Source: Epiperipatus broadwayi
Taxonomy: Eukaryota; Onychophora; Udeonychophora; Euonychophora; Peripatidae
Direction: 5' to 3'
Assembly (NCBI GenBank): GCA_028023455.1
Contig: JAQFVV010000281.1
Coordinates: forward strand, 1-64,000
DNA: 64,000 bases
Shown here: positions 1 to 11,093 of the stretch, piece after piece
Layout of the letters: every line of letters begins with the position of its first letter
Numbering within the stretch: the stretch's first letter is position 1
Notes under the pieces: model-generated
Told to the model about the DNA's origin: nothing
The model's input: the letters and a program-made list of their open reading frames with translations, nothing else
Database searches by the model: none
Made by a program: the position numbers and the translations under genes

Positions 1-1716
1 CATGCACATACACACATATTTAGCAATCAGCATAACACTAGTGTTCCACTGAGCATGCACTGGAATATTTACTGTTCAGTTCCAGTATGTTGCCATGATT
101 CTGGTATACAGTATCTAAAGCGTTTGGCTAATTGTTGTTTATAATTAATGTTTTTGTGCTCTGTTTATCATGCTTTATTCATGTAGAATAATTTTCCTTA
201 TCTTACAGAGTTTTTATATTATTTATCGATTAAGCAGTAAGAAATTCCCGAAGAAATGTTAAAAAGAGATTCCGTATCACTATTCTATTGCCAAAACTGC
301 ATCTTGTGAACCAGATGAGTCTGTAACAGTTAAGGAGTGTAGCTATTATTTGCTTCAGAATTTAGCTTCGACTCATCCTGACATTGAATGGACAGAATCC
401 GTTTGTTGATTACCGATAGTAGCTACAGGAAAAAGTTTCATTTTCCAATGATATGCATAAATGTTTTAGTAAATAGAATGTTCTCTTATTGTACAGGTAT
501 AAATTCAAACTTTTATTTTCAGATTATTTTGTAAAAACTTTAAAACCAATTTCGTGTACATGAAAATGTTTTATTTTTCAATGATAAACTACATTTAGAT
601 TACTTTATAAAAACTGATCACAAAAATCTACTACTATTTTATTTAAAAACAGATAAATGTCGTAAAAGTTCAAACCTATGTTCCACTCCGATGTATTTAC
701 TTTTAGATTACTTTTATGTAAAAATCTTGTATTTATTTACTTTTTTAAATATGAAAATATGAGTTAATGTCAAATATAGGCTGAATCATGAATTCATCGA
801 TTACTTATCCTAGTATGACCTCGGACGCTCAACAAGATGTTTAAAAACAGAAACTAAATGAAAAATGGAATGTAGTTCACTGATTATATCGGTACATAAA
901 TTCATGTAAATTTTGCATTTCTTTTGCTGTAGACTAGATTTACTGCATTCAACATTTAATAAATCAAATGTATAAAAACTGTTTATTAATATATAAATTT
1001 CGAAATGTGTTTAGTTGCATTCAAGCTGATTTATAACATCTAGGATTTAAAATTTTTGTTATATTTAATCTGATTGCCACAATAATATATATAAAGCTAA
1101 CATTTTAATATATATTATATATTTTTTTTACAGATGAAAAGTATACAGGTAAATTATCATCACTGCATTTATAAATTGATATTTGTGAAATGTGATTTCT
1201 ATTAGTTAAAGTTAGATATTAAGAAACTAAGATAGTCATTTTTTTAAAATAATTTTTTTATAGAATGACATTATTCTGTTTAAGTGCAAAGTTGTAAAAC
1301 ATTTATTTTCATTTAAAAAAATCTATGATTTAATTAGCTATCTTATATTTTTTGAGGTTAAACTTTCAAAATTAACACAGATTATTTTTTTATTTAAAGA
1401 ATTTCAAAACTTTTTTGGAATTCCAATATATAGTACTACATGAAATGAATTTCACTTGGAAAATCAGCAAGTAAAATCTTAAATTAAATCTGGAAAATAT
1501 TAGTTTGTGTCTTCACAAAGCAAAGAGAGAAATATAATAAAAATAAAAGTTGCTGTTTTTAATTAAAATAAAACAAAAATTTAGAAAGTCGGTATTTTCT
1601 TTATTGTGCTTTCCTAAAATATATATAGTATTTAACATATATAACGAGTTACTTAGTTATACTGCGTTAGGTTTTAAACTATAATAATAATTAGAGATCA
1701 CTCACTACAGATATAC
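1..1716. other. AT-rich non-coding DNA, nothing recognised
   Basis: No reading frame of note, no tRNA-like box pair and no clear repeat structure seen on either strand. Short AT runs only. Confidence 0.6.
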
Positions 1717-2150
1717 GCTTATGTCAAAAAGATAGAGGGATTTATTCTATCTTTACAAAAGATTTTATCTTGTGTTTGGAAAGGAGAGTATTCATTAGGT
1801 GAAGATCTATAAAGCGCACGTGTAGTGGAATGATCTCGAATTATTATTACAGTTTAAAAACATAGCTCTATATAAATAAATAACTCATATATGTTTAATA
1901 TTTCATATAATAATGTCATATCGTAAATTGTACAAATTTCACAAAGCATCATTCATTAATACATAGTAAAATGAATTGAAAATGATTAATATTTTCATGC
2001 TCTCATTTCCAAATGCTTAAGATTTGCCTAGCTTATGCTAAAAAGATAGACTGATGCATTCTATCTTTTCAAAAGACTTTATCTTGTGTTTGGAAAGGAG
2101 AGTTTTCATTTAGTGTTTAAATCTATAAAGCGCATGTATAATAAAGTTAT
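1717..2150 (+). repeat. Two diverged direct copies of a ~120-bp repeat
   Basis: Unit 1 (about 1717-1845) and unit 2 (about 2031-2150) share, in order, a 'gcttatg' start, an 'aaaaagatag' block, 'ttctatctttnaaaaga', 'tttatcttgtgtttggaaag' and 'atctataaagcgca'. They lie in the same orientation about 190 bp apart. No coding potential. This is probably a dispersed repeat present twice; the family is not recognised. Confidence 0.75.
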
Positions 2151-2221
2151 CTCTATTATTAAACTATATATATTTGCGAAATTCTTGGTAAATTAAGTTT
2201 TTTCAGAAATAACAAAAAACT

Positions 2222-2300
2222 GCTTGGTGGCTGAGTGGTCAACACAGCTGCCTTACAAGCAGTTGTCCCGGGTTCGCTTCTCAGCTGATGCTTTGACACA
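2222..2300 (+). repeat. tRNA-like SINE head (Leu/Ser-like), pol III boxes visible
   Basis: An A-box-like 'tggctgagtgg' (2228-2238) is followed 32 bp later by a B-box-like 'gggttcgcttc' (2270-2280), the arrangement of an internal RNA polymerase III promoter. The rest does not fold into a clean cloverleaf, the B box is imperfect, and an A-rich stretch follows, so I call a tRNA-derived SINE head, not a tRNA gene. It abuts a SINE-type tail that lies in the opposite orientation. Confidence 0.6.
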
Positions 2301-2329
2301 TGAAAAAAAAATAACATGACAAACTGTAT

Positions 2330-2575
2330 TTATCAAATGTTTTCCTGATAGTTTGTGATGATGGTGTTCTAATTGTATTTTTATATTGGACAATTTCCAT
2401 CATCTAATATGTGTATTGAATGTCTTTAGAAAAAAGTTAACTTTATTTAAATATTCTAAATACATTCAACTATTAGTAATAGCTTATCAAACAGGTTAAG
2501 ATATGTACAACGTTTTGAGAGGTATTATTCTCCCCTCTTCTTCAGGTGTTGCTAGCCTGACCAAATTGATTAAAA
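2330..2575 (-). repeat. SINE tail, same family as the 11.1-11.7 kb fold-back
   Basis: Read on the minus strand it starts near 'ggctagcaacacctgaagaag', continues through 'ctcaaaacgttgta' and a 'ttactaatagttgaatgta' block, and ends with 'atgatggaaattgtccaata'. The same ordered blocks occur in both arms of 11094-11687 and at 35236-35436. At 2509-2547 there is a hammerhead-ribozyme-like core (see findings). No tRNA-like head lies at its 5' end, so it is 5'-truncated. Confidence 0.7.
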
Positions 2576-4375
2576 TTTTCTAATAGCAATCATGAACATT
2601 GAACCAATAACTGCTATCTTACTAAAATTTTAAAGGTATGTAGTAGGATAGATAGCTCATGAAACTAATAAACTAATTTTAATTATATATTCTTAGTAAA
2701 ATATATTTATCATAAAGAGTATAATTTCAATAAATATTAAAATCCTGCCAATAAAGACTATTTCTAAATATCAGTTTAAACAAAGTTAAATTATTAGCGA
2801 TCTCTATGGTATATTTTGGCATTTCCGGTTTAATAAATAGTTGAAAACTTTGTCTATCAACAATTTTGAGCTGCTGTACTTAACCAAAGAGGTGTCATTT
2901 ACTGTGAATAACAGTCCAGATTCTAAAATAATTTGCAAACCTGAATTTAAATAAAACACAAATAATTTAATTACTACCAACTCATATATTTCTAATTAAA
3001 AAAACATAAATATTGCATGTTTACGGTGAATTTGAAATTCTTTAATATATTAAAAATAATTCAATATTCGATTCTTAAGAAAAATACTCAAAGCTTTAAA
3101 TATAAGCTCAGATGGTAGAGCGTTTGCCTTAAATTCGATACACCAATAAAGTCTTTGAGAATTAACGTCGGAGCTCACAAACTTCAATGTCTACGCTGGG
3201 CACATTAATAAGAACTTAAAAAGAAATCGAAATTAACTTCACCTTCATTTTCAAATAGCATTTGGTTAAGTAATAAAGATAATCAGATAAAGATAGAAAC
3301 ATATTAGGTACTCGATATGTTAACTCTTTTATAATATTTATACAAACCAAAGTATTATTTCACACCATTAATATTCATTTATGCAATATAGAAAGAGATA
3401 TTTTGTGTAAAACAAAAATTTTCATAGACAGCAAATATAAAACATTTATGAATACATGAAAGTGTGATTAAAAAAAAAATCATGTCAAATTTCAGAAGAG
3501 TCAAATTTGGCATGATCTGTATAAGGAATGTTTTTTTTTTAAAAAGCATTATAGTGATACCGCAAATAAGATATGCAATAACATTGAATGTCTATCAATA
3601 AAAATATTGGAAAAAGTAAAACTATGAAGGGAGATGGAGGTTATATAGTAGATAATTAATCTGGTATAAATTTAATACTTGAATTGAGTAATGGACTTCA
3701 AATTTTTTTCAAATGAGAAATAACTTAGGTATATCTTAATTTTGTAAATATAGTCCAGTTTCTTAAGAATATGATGGTGGAGATGATACTGGTAATAGAA
3801 AGATATCTATATTGTGATCAGTATCCACAATATAGAGGAAAAGTATCGATGATGATTGGAGTTGCTTTACTGTGATAGCATGGCCATTTTTCTAGCACTG
3901 ATACAATAATTACTTATATAAGAAGCTAGACAAACTCTATTTTAGTTCATAGTTTACATGGGTCTCAAGAATTAATAAGGCCATAGGGTTGATAGAAATG
4001 TTTCAAACTTTTTGATTAATAATATATAAGGTTTTTTCAGAATATGTTCAATACTATTTATTGATATTTTTATGTAAAAAATATCAATTCTAAAGACCAT
4101 TTTTTTTATTTTTTTTTATTATTGTTTTAGGACTAGACTATTTGTGATTGTTTTAATGCAAATATTAACAAACAAAGTTTGGCATTCAAAACTTACTTCA
4201 TTTTTTTAGGTATGATTTATATGAAAGATCAACTCCTCTATTGAAAAAAATTTTTCATACAGAAAAATCCAAGGTTTCTTTATAAAAAGAGAAAATAACA
4301 AAAGGTCATTTTAATCATGGTGATGATTGCATTAAGAAAGACAGATATCCAATCAATCTCTGGCCAGTGAATATT
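2576..4375. other. AT-rich non-coding DNA with small hairpins
   Basis: No gene seen apart from the tRNA-like remnant at 3103-3200. Short hairpins occur at about 3481-3517 ('catgtcaaattt' against 'aaatttggcatg') and 3806-3838 ('ctatattgtg' against 'cacaatatag'). Confidence 0.55.
3103..3200 (+). repeat. Degenerate tRNA-like SINE head (Lys/Ala-like 5' half)
   Basis: 'aagctcagatggtagagcg' (3104-3122) matches the D-arm and A box typical of tRNA-Lys/Ala, followed by an anticodon-arm-like 'tttgccttaaa'. No credible B box or acceptor-stem partner follows. It is best read as a decayed tRNA-derived SINE. The similar 'ttgccttaa' stretch in the 11.4-kb element suggests the same family. Confidence 0.5.
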
Positions 4376-4528
4376 ATATATATAATTCAACATTTTAATT
4401 TTTAAGGAAAGAAATATTGAAAAATAAAATAATTTGACTTTAATGAAAACTGTCAGTTCCCAAACGCATGTATATTTTATTTTCCAAGATTTCTTTCCTT
4501 AAAAATTGAAATATTGAATTTAATATAT
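4376..4528. mobile_element. Small fold-back (MITE-like) element, 150 bp
   Basis: The arm at about 4384-4430 ('attcaacattttaatt', 'ttaaggaaagaaat') is the near-perfect reverse complement of about 4473-4520 ('atttctttccttaa', 'aattgaaatattgaat'), leaving a roughly 40-bp loop. The outer ends are TA-rich. No coding capacity. It could be a short non-autonomous DNA transposon or a hairpin of other origin. Confidence 0.7.
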
Positions 4529-5011
4529 CGCCTGATTTATTATATATATGAACACTGTTTGAATTTGAGGAAAAAAAACTTTTTTTACTGCATTTTGAGC
4601 GACAAAGTTGTCATTTTTTTTTCTGAGCAAGAAATATGGTGCTGATTTTAAAACATGTAATTACATGCTCTCCATAAAGAAACCTAGCAGGGCAAATTCC
4701 TAATGTCCACTCCATACGTTCTTGTCATTGCAGCTGTTATTATTATGTGATTATTCATGGAGTATATGAACATGGATGGGCTGCTCACCATCACGCATTA
4801 GCCAGCGTGGTGACTTTATTGGCTTTTTACCTCCGAGTTTAAGAATATTTTTTTCAATATATACAATCATGACAGACAAAAATAAATCATGGCCCTTATT
4901 CCTAGGAGGCTGTAAAGTCACCAACTAAGGCAGCGGTTAGTGGCCAAAGGCAGAGGGTGCTAAGAATCCCCTGATTGTGGATTTAGGCTGCCATTTAATG
5001 ATGACTTTTTA
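4529..5011 (+). other. Possible 5' leader of the RTE-type LINE
   Basis: This stretch is less AT-rich than its flanks (for example 'ggctgctcaccatcacgca' near 4780 and 'aaggcagcggttagtggcc' near 4930). It runs directly into the endonuclease coding remnant, so it may be the untranslated leader of that LINE. I could not define its upstream limit. Confidence 0.35.
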
Positions 5012-5017
5012 TTTAGG

Positions 5018-5784
5018 TACTTACAACTGCAGATCACTTTCAAGTGAAAGAAGATTGCAAGAGTTAGAAGAAGAACTGTCTTATATTAAATGGGGACATT
5101 ATTGGACTTTGTGAAGTTAGAAGAAAATGTGAAGAAACAATTGATTTAAAAAGTGGACATAAACTCTATTACAAAGGCACAAATATTGGCAATACAAGTG
5201 GAGTAGGATTCATTATAAATAAAAATGGAAGAATAACATTGTGGAGATTGATGGTATTCGGAAAGAGTGGCAAGATTAGTTTTACAACTTAATAGTAGAT
5301 ACCAAATGCAGAGAATTCAGGATTATGCCCAACAAGTTGTCATAGTGATGAAGTAGTAGAAGATTTTTATATGGATGTACAAAAGGCTTTTGATCAGAGT
5401 AAACAACATTTTAAAATTGTTATGGGAGACGTTAATGATAGAATTGGTAAACAAATGAAAGATGAAAATGCTGTAGATAATTTTGGTTATGGTAATAGAA
5501 ATGAGAGAAGACATAGACTTGTGGAGTTTGCAGAAAAAGAACCGCTTTATATTATGAATTCTTTTTTTGAGAAAAATGTTAAAAGGAAATGGACATGGAA
5601 GCATCCAAATAAAGGTACAGCAGAATTGGATTATATTTTGACTAACAGAAAATACATATTTCAAGATTATAATGTTCTTAATAAATTTAACACAGGAAGT
5701 GATCATCGATTAGTAAGATGTAAGATACATGTTAATGCAAAAGTAGAGAGACAAAAATTATTAAAAAACAATATTTATAGTTGA
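5018..5784 (+). pseudogene. RTE LINE endonuclease domain (broken)
   Basis: In a live element this domain nicks target DNA for target-primed reverse transcription. The remnant opens with 'TYNCRSLSSERRLQELEEEL', then after an extra G in the run near 5092 it continues in another frame with 'IIGLCEVRRK', the RTE-type N-terminal EN signature. From 5371 a 137-codon frame carries 'GDVNDRIG' (GDFN-type motif), 'RKWTWKHPN', 'AELDYILTNR' and 'GSDHRLVRCKI' (the SDH catalytic His motif). At least two frame breaks separate the pieces. Downstream, 5790-6060 is the linker to RT and is also broken. Confidence 0.87.
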
Positions 5785-6062
5785 TATTCCTAATATTCAG
5801 AAACATTCTAATGAATTTAAATTAGAACTTACAAAACGGTTTCAAGTATTAGTAGAATTTGCACATGATTCAGATTTGAATGACATTAAGAGGAAAATAA
5901 CTGATACACTTTTAAAAACTGCAACAAAGATAGCTGGTAGAAAAAAGCAGCAATTGACGAATAAAATTTCTACTGAGACTAGAGAATCTTGAAGAAAAGA
6001 AGGAATGTGAGGATATACAATAATGATGCATTAAAAAGATTGAATATCTCGAATTTTGTAAA

Positions 6063-7035
6063 ATGGTAAGGAAAAGAGTTGAAAATGATATAAGAAAGTA
6101 TAATTGTGAACTAGCAAGAAAAGCTGTAGAAGAGAATAAAAGTCTAAAGAGTGTAAAACAACATTTTGGTATTGGTAGGAAATTTATATCTGCAATAAGA
6201 AAAAAAGATGGCATTATTATCAAAAAGAGAGATGACATCATGAAATGTGTAGAAGACTTCTATCAAGAATTATATAGTAATAAAGAGCAAGTGCCTCCTA
6301 TACCTATTATATTTTCGGAATTGCCCAGAATTTTGAATGAGGAAGTGAGACATGCAATTAAATTTATAAAGAAAGGAAAGGCTCCAGGTAATGATGGAAT
6401 TATAATTGATATATTAAAAGAAGCAGGTAAAGAAATAGAATTTTTTTTAGCAAAATTATATACCAAATGTCTAAATGATAAAGATGTACCAGATGATTGG
6501 AAGAATGCAGTATTAATATTAATATTTAAAAAAGGTGATAAAGAAGATATTAGAAATTACAGACCTATTAGTCTTTTATCAGTTTTATACAAAATTTTTA
6601 CTAAGATAATTACAACTCCTCTACAGAAAACACTGGTTTTTCACCAACCAAGAGAACAAGCTGGATTTAAAAGTGGTTTTAGTACAATAGATAATATCCA
6701 GGTATTGAGAGAAGTTATAGAAAGGACAAATGAATATGAGTTGCCATTATGCTTAGGATTTGTAGATTATAAAAAAGCATTTGATTCTATAAACATTTAA
6801 GACAGGGTGACTCCATATCTCCAAAAGTTTTTACAGCAGTGCTGCATGAAGTATTTTGTGGATTAAAATGGAAAGTTAAATGAGTGAAAGTAAATGGAGA
6901 TTATTTAAGTCATTTAGATTTTGCAGATGTTCTAGTTGTTTTTGCAAATAATGCTTTAGAGTTGCAGGAAATGTTGCCGGAGTTATCATATGAAAGTAGG
7001 AAAGTAGGCCAAAGATAAATGTTAAAAAGACTATA
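6063..7035 (+). pseudogene. RTE LINE reverse transcriptase domain (inactivated)
   Basis: A 245-codon open stretch holds the RT fingers ('GKAPGNDGI', 'DWKNAVLILIFKKGDKEDI', 'NYRPISLLSVLYKIFTKII'), the 'QAGFKSGFST' motif and motif A ('GFVDYKKAFDSI'). The frame then stops at 6798, and the next recognisable piece is motif B ('RQGDSISPKVFTAVL'), so the segment normally between A and B is deleted. Motif C reads FADV instead of FADD near 6920-6931, removing a catalytic aspartate. Both changes mean no polymerase activity. Confidence 0.88.
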
Positions 7036-7038
7036 GTA

Positions 7039-7683
7039 ATGTTTAATAGACTTTCTCAAAATATGAAAATAAAGATTGATTATGATGAGTTAGAAGAAGT
7101 TAACAGTTATAAATATCTTGGTCAGATTATTAATACAGATGGAAACATAATGGATGAAATTAATCATAGAGTTAAACTTGGTTGGAGTGCTTTTGGTAGG
7201 AATAACTTGATACTAAAAGGAAATATGCCTATGTGTTTGAAAAGAAAGGGTTTTTAATAAAGTGTTTTGCCAGATATTACTTATGGATCTGAGACTTGGA
7301 CACTTAATAGAAGAGCAATACAGAGACTTTAGACCACTCAAAGATGTATGGAGAGATGCATGTTGGGAGTAACAAGAAGAGATCAAAAATGCAATGTATA
7401 GGTAGGAGAACAAACAGGTGTTACTGACCTCATTGAAAAAATTAAAAGACTGAAGTGGAGTTGGGCCTGGACATATTGCTAGAAGAGTTGATAATAGATG
7501 GACAATTGAAATTTCAAACCAGATTCCAAGATATTGTAAAAGACACAAGGAGACCACATGTCAGATGGATGGATGAAATAAGAAAGTGTGCAGGGGTGAT
7601 GTGGAAAAGAGAAGCTAAAGATAGAAAAAGATGGATTGAAATTGGAGAGACATTCATCCTGCAGTGGATTGATAATGGTTGAT
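7039..7683 (+). pseudogene. RTE LINE thumb/C-terminal region
   Basis: A first frame (7039-7257) has 'NSYKYLGQIINTDGN', the block after RT motif C common to RTE and many LINEs. After frame breaks, the last frame (about 7540-7683) reads 'RPHVRWMDEIRKCAG', then 'DRKRWIEIGETFILQWIDNG' and stops. That is the typical RTE/BovB C-terminal signature. The stop codon is followed at once by the TGATGATGATG tail. Confidence 0.85.
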
Positions 7684-7695
7684 GATGATGTTAAA

Positions 7696-8102
7696 TCGAA
7701 CATTTTCATGCTAATAGATGTAAAAATATTTTATAAGGAATCAATGTGCTTAATTACTAGTATAATTATAATAAAGTTTCAGCTGGACCACATATGCCAT
7801 AGATTAGATATAAAAGTTATTTAAAAAGCATTTGCAATATAAAACCCAAAATATGTAAAACAATGTTAAAAGTTTGTCCAAATAATACAAACACAATGGC
7901 AGGGGATGAGAGTAGACCAAAAGCTCGATGTAAAATCAACATATATTCCAGAATAATATTTTAACATTTTTATTAAATGTGATAAAATTTATATGTATCA
8001 TCATTATACCACTAAACATTACATGATCACCATTTCCTATGCTTACTCAAGTTATTTAAACAATGACAAAATTTACATATCATAGTGTAACCCAGTGCCA
8101 TA
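7696..8102. other. AT-rich spacer, nothing recognised
   Basis: The short frames here carry no family motif. No repeat arms seen. Confidence 0.5.
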
Positions 8103-10650
8103 GTGAAACTTAAGATTCGAATAAGAAACACTAAAAAAAAAATTTAACTATGTAACAGTCAGAAAACGTGTGACTCGTAAACATAGTGCAGAATTTGACC
8201 ACCATACAGAACAGCAGCACCATCGAGTAGCGAAACCACCCGTGGTACTGAGTTCGAACATAGTTTATCGGTTCCACAATGCAATCCACGAAACAATGCA
8301 TCTGATGCGACATTAGTAAATATTTCCTTAGGCACGGTCATCAGGGATATGCAAGAGATTCATGATTTTATTCTTGAGTTAGCCAATAATCAAACTAATA
8401 TTAATTAAACATTCATATTTACATAATCGAGGGAATATTATATAGAATGGGTATCGAATAAATGAAACGTAACTGCAGACGTATAGTTTAAAATTATTTA
8501 TTAACACATTTTAAGAAGATCATTTACTAATAATATTTTATGGACTAACAGCTTCAGTAGCGGGATTTGCAACATGATTATATTTTAAAGAATACATTAT
8601 TTATTTGTTTACAAAAGGAATTATTTATTTGAGGGCATAATCTAGCTACCTAAAATTCTCGGGTAAGTATTTCTAATGCATGCCTGGAGGGATTTATACC
8701 TTTGCAATGCAAGAGTCTAAAGTATGGGTTATAAGAGTAATGGCAGACATATATTTATTTAATTAAAATATTTATTTGTAACTAAGGGCAAACATTTATT
8801 TGAGAGTGAATTACAAAGATAATGCAGAGGCGGAGTGATATATAGAATAATAAAATTAAGTAAAAGAAAATGTGGTACGCTTTAGAAAGGCGATATGGAA
8901 TGGCAGTATATTGAAACTGCAATGCCGCAAATGAGTTTATAAGACTGTCAGGCTGGTCTCTGCCTCGGCCTGATGAAGTAAGGTGTCACATAAGCATAAC
9001 CAGGGACAAGCGGTCCATGTCGCAGTTTTGCTGGCTGGCTGCATGACGTTGTCAAGTCCTACAGGAGCACCCATTATTCCCGCTTGTGTAGGACGACTGG
9101 GGTTAATTTCAACCCTGAAGAATCCGGAAATTTCATGGCGGAATGGGTCATCGCATCTCTAAAATGTAACACATGTATAATGTATAAACGATTATGATGA
9201 GTTTAAATAGATTTCTAACTTGGCCCTACATTATCAACATTTACTAAAGAACGTTGGCGACTCTCAAAGAAATGTAATTTTCTAGAATTATTCATTAAGA
9301 TTTAATAAATACCAAATCTATATAAACCAGGAGTTATTACAACTAATATGCCAGCCATTTGCGAAGTAGTAGACCCAGCATTACAATAAATGGTGCACTG
9401 AATGCGTGTCGATTTATATGAAGGTTAAGTTATTTAGGAAAGTAAATATTAATGAAAATTTGGCACGCATTCATTGTTTTAAGCGATCATAGATTTAAAT
9501 TTTGAAAATTGAGACAATTATGAGCATGCAATAAAAATGTAGATGATAGAAATATGCACCCAAGAAAGATAGAGTGAGGTAAGCTAGATTATTAGAGAAA
9601 TTTACATATTAAATTAATTATTCAATTTTAGTTATACAAATGATAGTTTTTACATTTTATAATTTAGATAAGTAATATGAAGAAGAGCTATAGCATGTTA
9701 TTAGAGTACTCTAGAGTTTGAACACAGACAGGTACCTGTTTTATAAGAAGTTTTCTGATTCCATTAGTTTAGCAGCAAAAAGTTCACGAGTGGCAATTCT
9801 TTCTTGTAATTAGATATTTCATTTACTTTCACAGCAGCAGCAGCTTTCTCATTTATTTCAGGCAGCAGATCTTCATGGTGAATTTATGATGGGCAATGGA
9901 AAGTTTGGCATCCGATAGGCCATCTCCCGATGGAGAATAATCTAGGTGCTTTACTCGGTCATACCTTGGCAGGAATAAATTATTTTTATATTTTGGAGAC
10001 TCTCAGTGATCGAGAGCAAAGCTAAAGTTTAAGTGCATGTCTCCAGCAAGTCTAAGATGGCCTCTTTTCTTATCTTGATCTCTCACATTTTTGTTAAGAT
10101 ATTTTTAGGTTCTACTTAATCTGCCCTGAGGATAATCAATGCATTTTGTTGGTTTTTAATTAAAGAAAGCTGCCGTTCTATTGTTTACATTTTACATTTA
10201 CTAATTACATTTTGGGGAATTTTTCTGTAATTAATCTATTATCTATCACTGACCGATGCTTTTAAATTTCAAAGACAAAAAGGGAACATAAGATTATTTT
10301 AACTTTTAATTAAATATTACATCAGATTTTTTTAGAATTATTATTAAAAGAAATTTAAACAAAGCAATAAATACGAACTTTATAATCCAAAATAAATGAT
10401 TAAAATTATACAAAATTATATAACTAAAAGAAATCTAAATATTATTTTATCCCCATTTATTGCCTTTAATTTGAGATCGAAATGTGTGCATGTTTATGCT
10501 GAATTCTACATATATTTATACATTTTTAATATTGTTACACACACAATTCGATACCAAAAAGTTTAAATTTGGGCGGGATAGACCGGTCAGTGAGAGACGA
10601 CAGAAAAAGGTGAAACTTAAGATTCGAATACGAATCTTACTGTTTCAATA
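8103..10650. other. Unidentified, less AT-rich region bounded by a 21-bp direct repeat
   Basis: The same 21 bases beginning 'gtgaaacttaagattcg' occur at 8103-8123 and 10610-10630. Between them base composition is visibly higher in GC, especially 8870-9170, and less so 9840-10110. No reading frame with a recognisable domain exists on either strand. It could be a decayed LTR, a SINE/LINE mosaic or an old insertion. I cannot assign it. Confidence 0.4.
8205..8265 (+). repeat. Possible tRNA-like SINE head
   Basis: 'gagtagcgaaacc' (A-box-like), 'accacccgtggtac' (small anticodon-arm-like hairpin) and 'gagttcgaacatag' (B-box-like) follow each other within 50 bp. The same order of blocks, 'gtagcgcaac', a hairpin ending 'gttgtac' and 'ggttcgaacatg', is seen on the minus strand at 18291-18360, so the two may be one family. 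Confidence 0.45.
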
Positions 10651-11093
10651 GTAATCAATGGATGCAAGAAGGTTTGTGCATAAAATTCTTATATAGTGCC
10701 TATTCATTCATTATCTCTAATCTAACTTGTGGATTTCATTAAAGAGGAGCTTTGGATCTATCAGAAGTGCACCTACATCTTAGGGATCTAATGCTACCCT
10801 GTAGGAGGCATTTTTACCTTTTTAATTAACTATAAAGCTATGAGTTCAAAATGAAGACAGATAACGTTTTCAATTCAAACTCATTCCATAAAATTGGACC
10901 AAATGCAATTTAGATTCCTCTATATCGAAACAACAATAAAATTATTTTTAATAAATCACTCATCAATAACAAACAAAATAAAATTATTTTCTTAAGAATA
11001 TCTTTCACTTGTTTCCAAATTCTATGAACTACCAAGAATACATAAAACAGATGACTGCATTTTCTAAAGTGAACTCAATAGAATCTTCTATGT
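10651..11093. other. AT-rich non-coding DNA, nothing recognised
   Basis: No coding or repeat structure seen. Confidence 0.5.

Larger units (their letters stand above)
5012..7695 (+). mobile_element. RTE-type non-LTR retrotransposon, degenerate but nearly complete ORF2
   Basis: One element covers apurinic-like endonuclease, reverse transcriptase and the RTE/BovB-style C-terminus, in order and on one strand. It ends with a short 3' tail 'ttgatgatgatg' (7679-7690); very short 3' UTRs ending in simple trinucleotide repeats are usual for RTE elements. Several frameshifts, an internal deletion between RT motifs A and B, and a mutated catalytic motif make it non-functional. Length (about 2.7 kb of coding remnant) fits an RTE ORF2 of about 900-1000 residues less the deletion. 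Confidence 0.88.

Noticed and set aside
5323-6466. Minus-strand frames opposite the RTE element
   Set aside because: Shadows of the plus-strand endonuclease and RT remnants.
8131-8341. Two overlapping 60-codon minus-strand frames
   Set aside because: No motif, mutually overlapping frames, and they lie over a tRNA-like SINE trace.
8103-10630. Complete LTR element starting at the 21-bp repeats
   Set aside because: Similarity between the two putative LTR starts ends after 21 bp, and no primer-binding site or gag/pol reading is visible.
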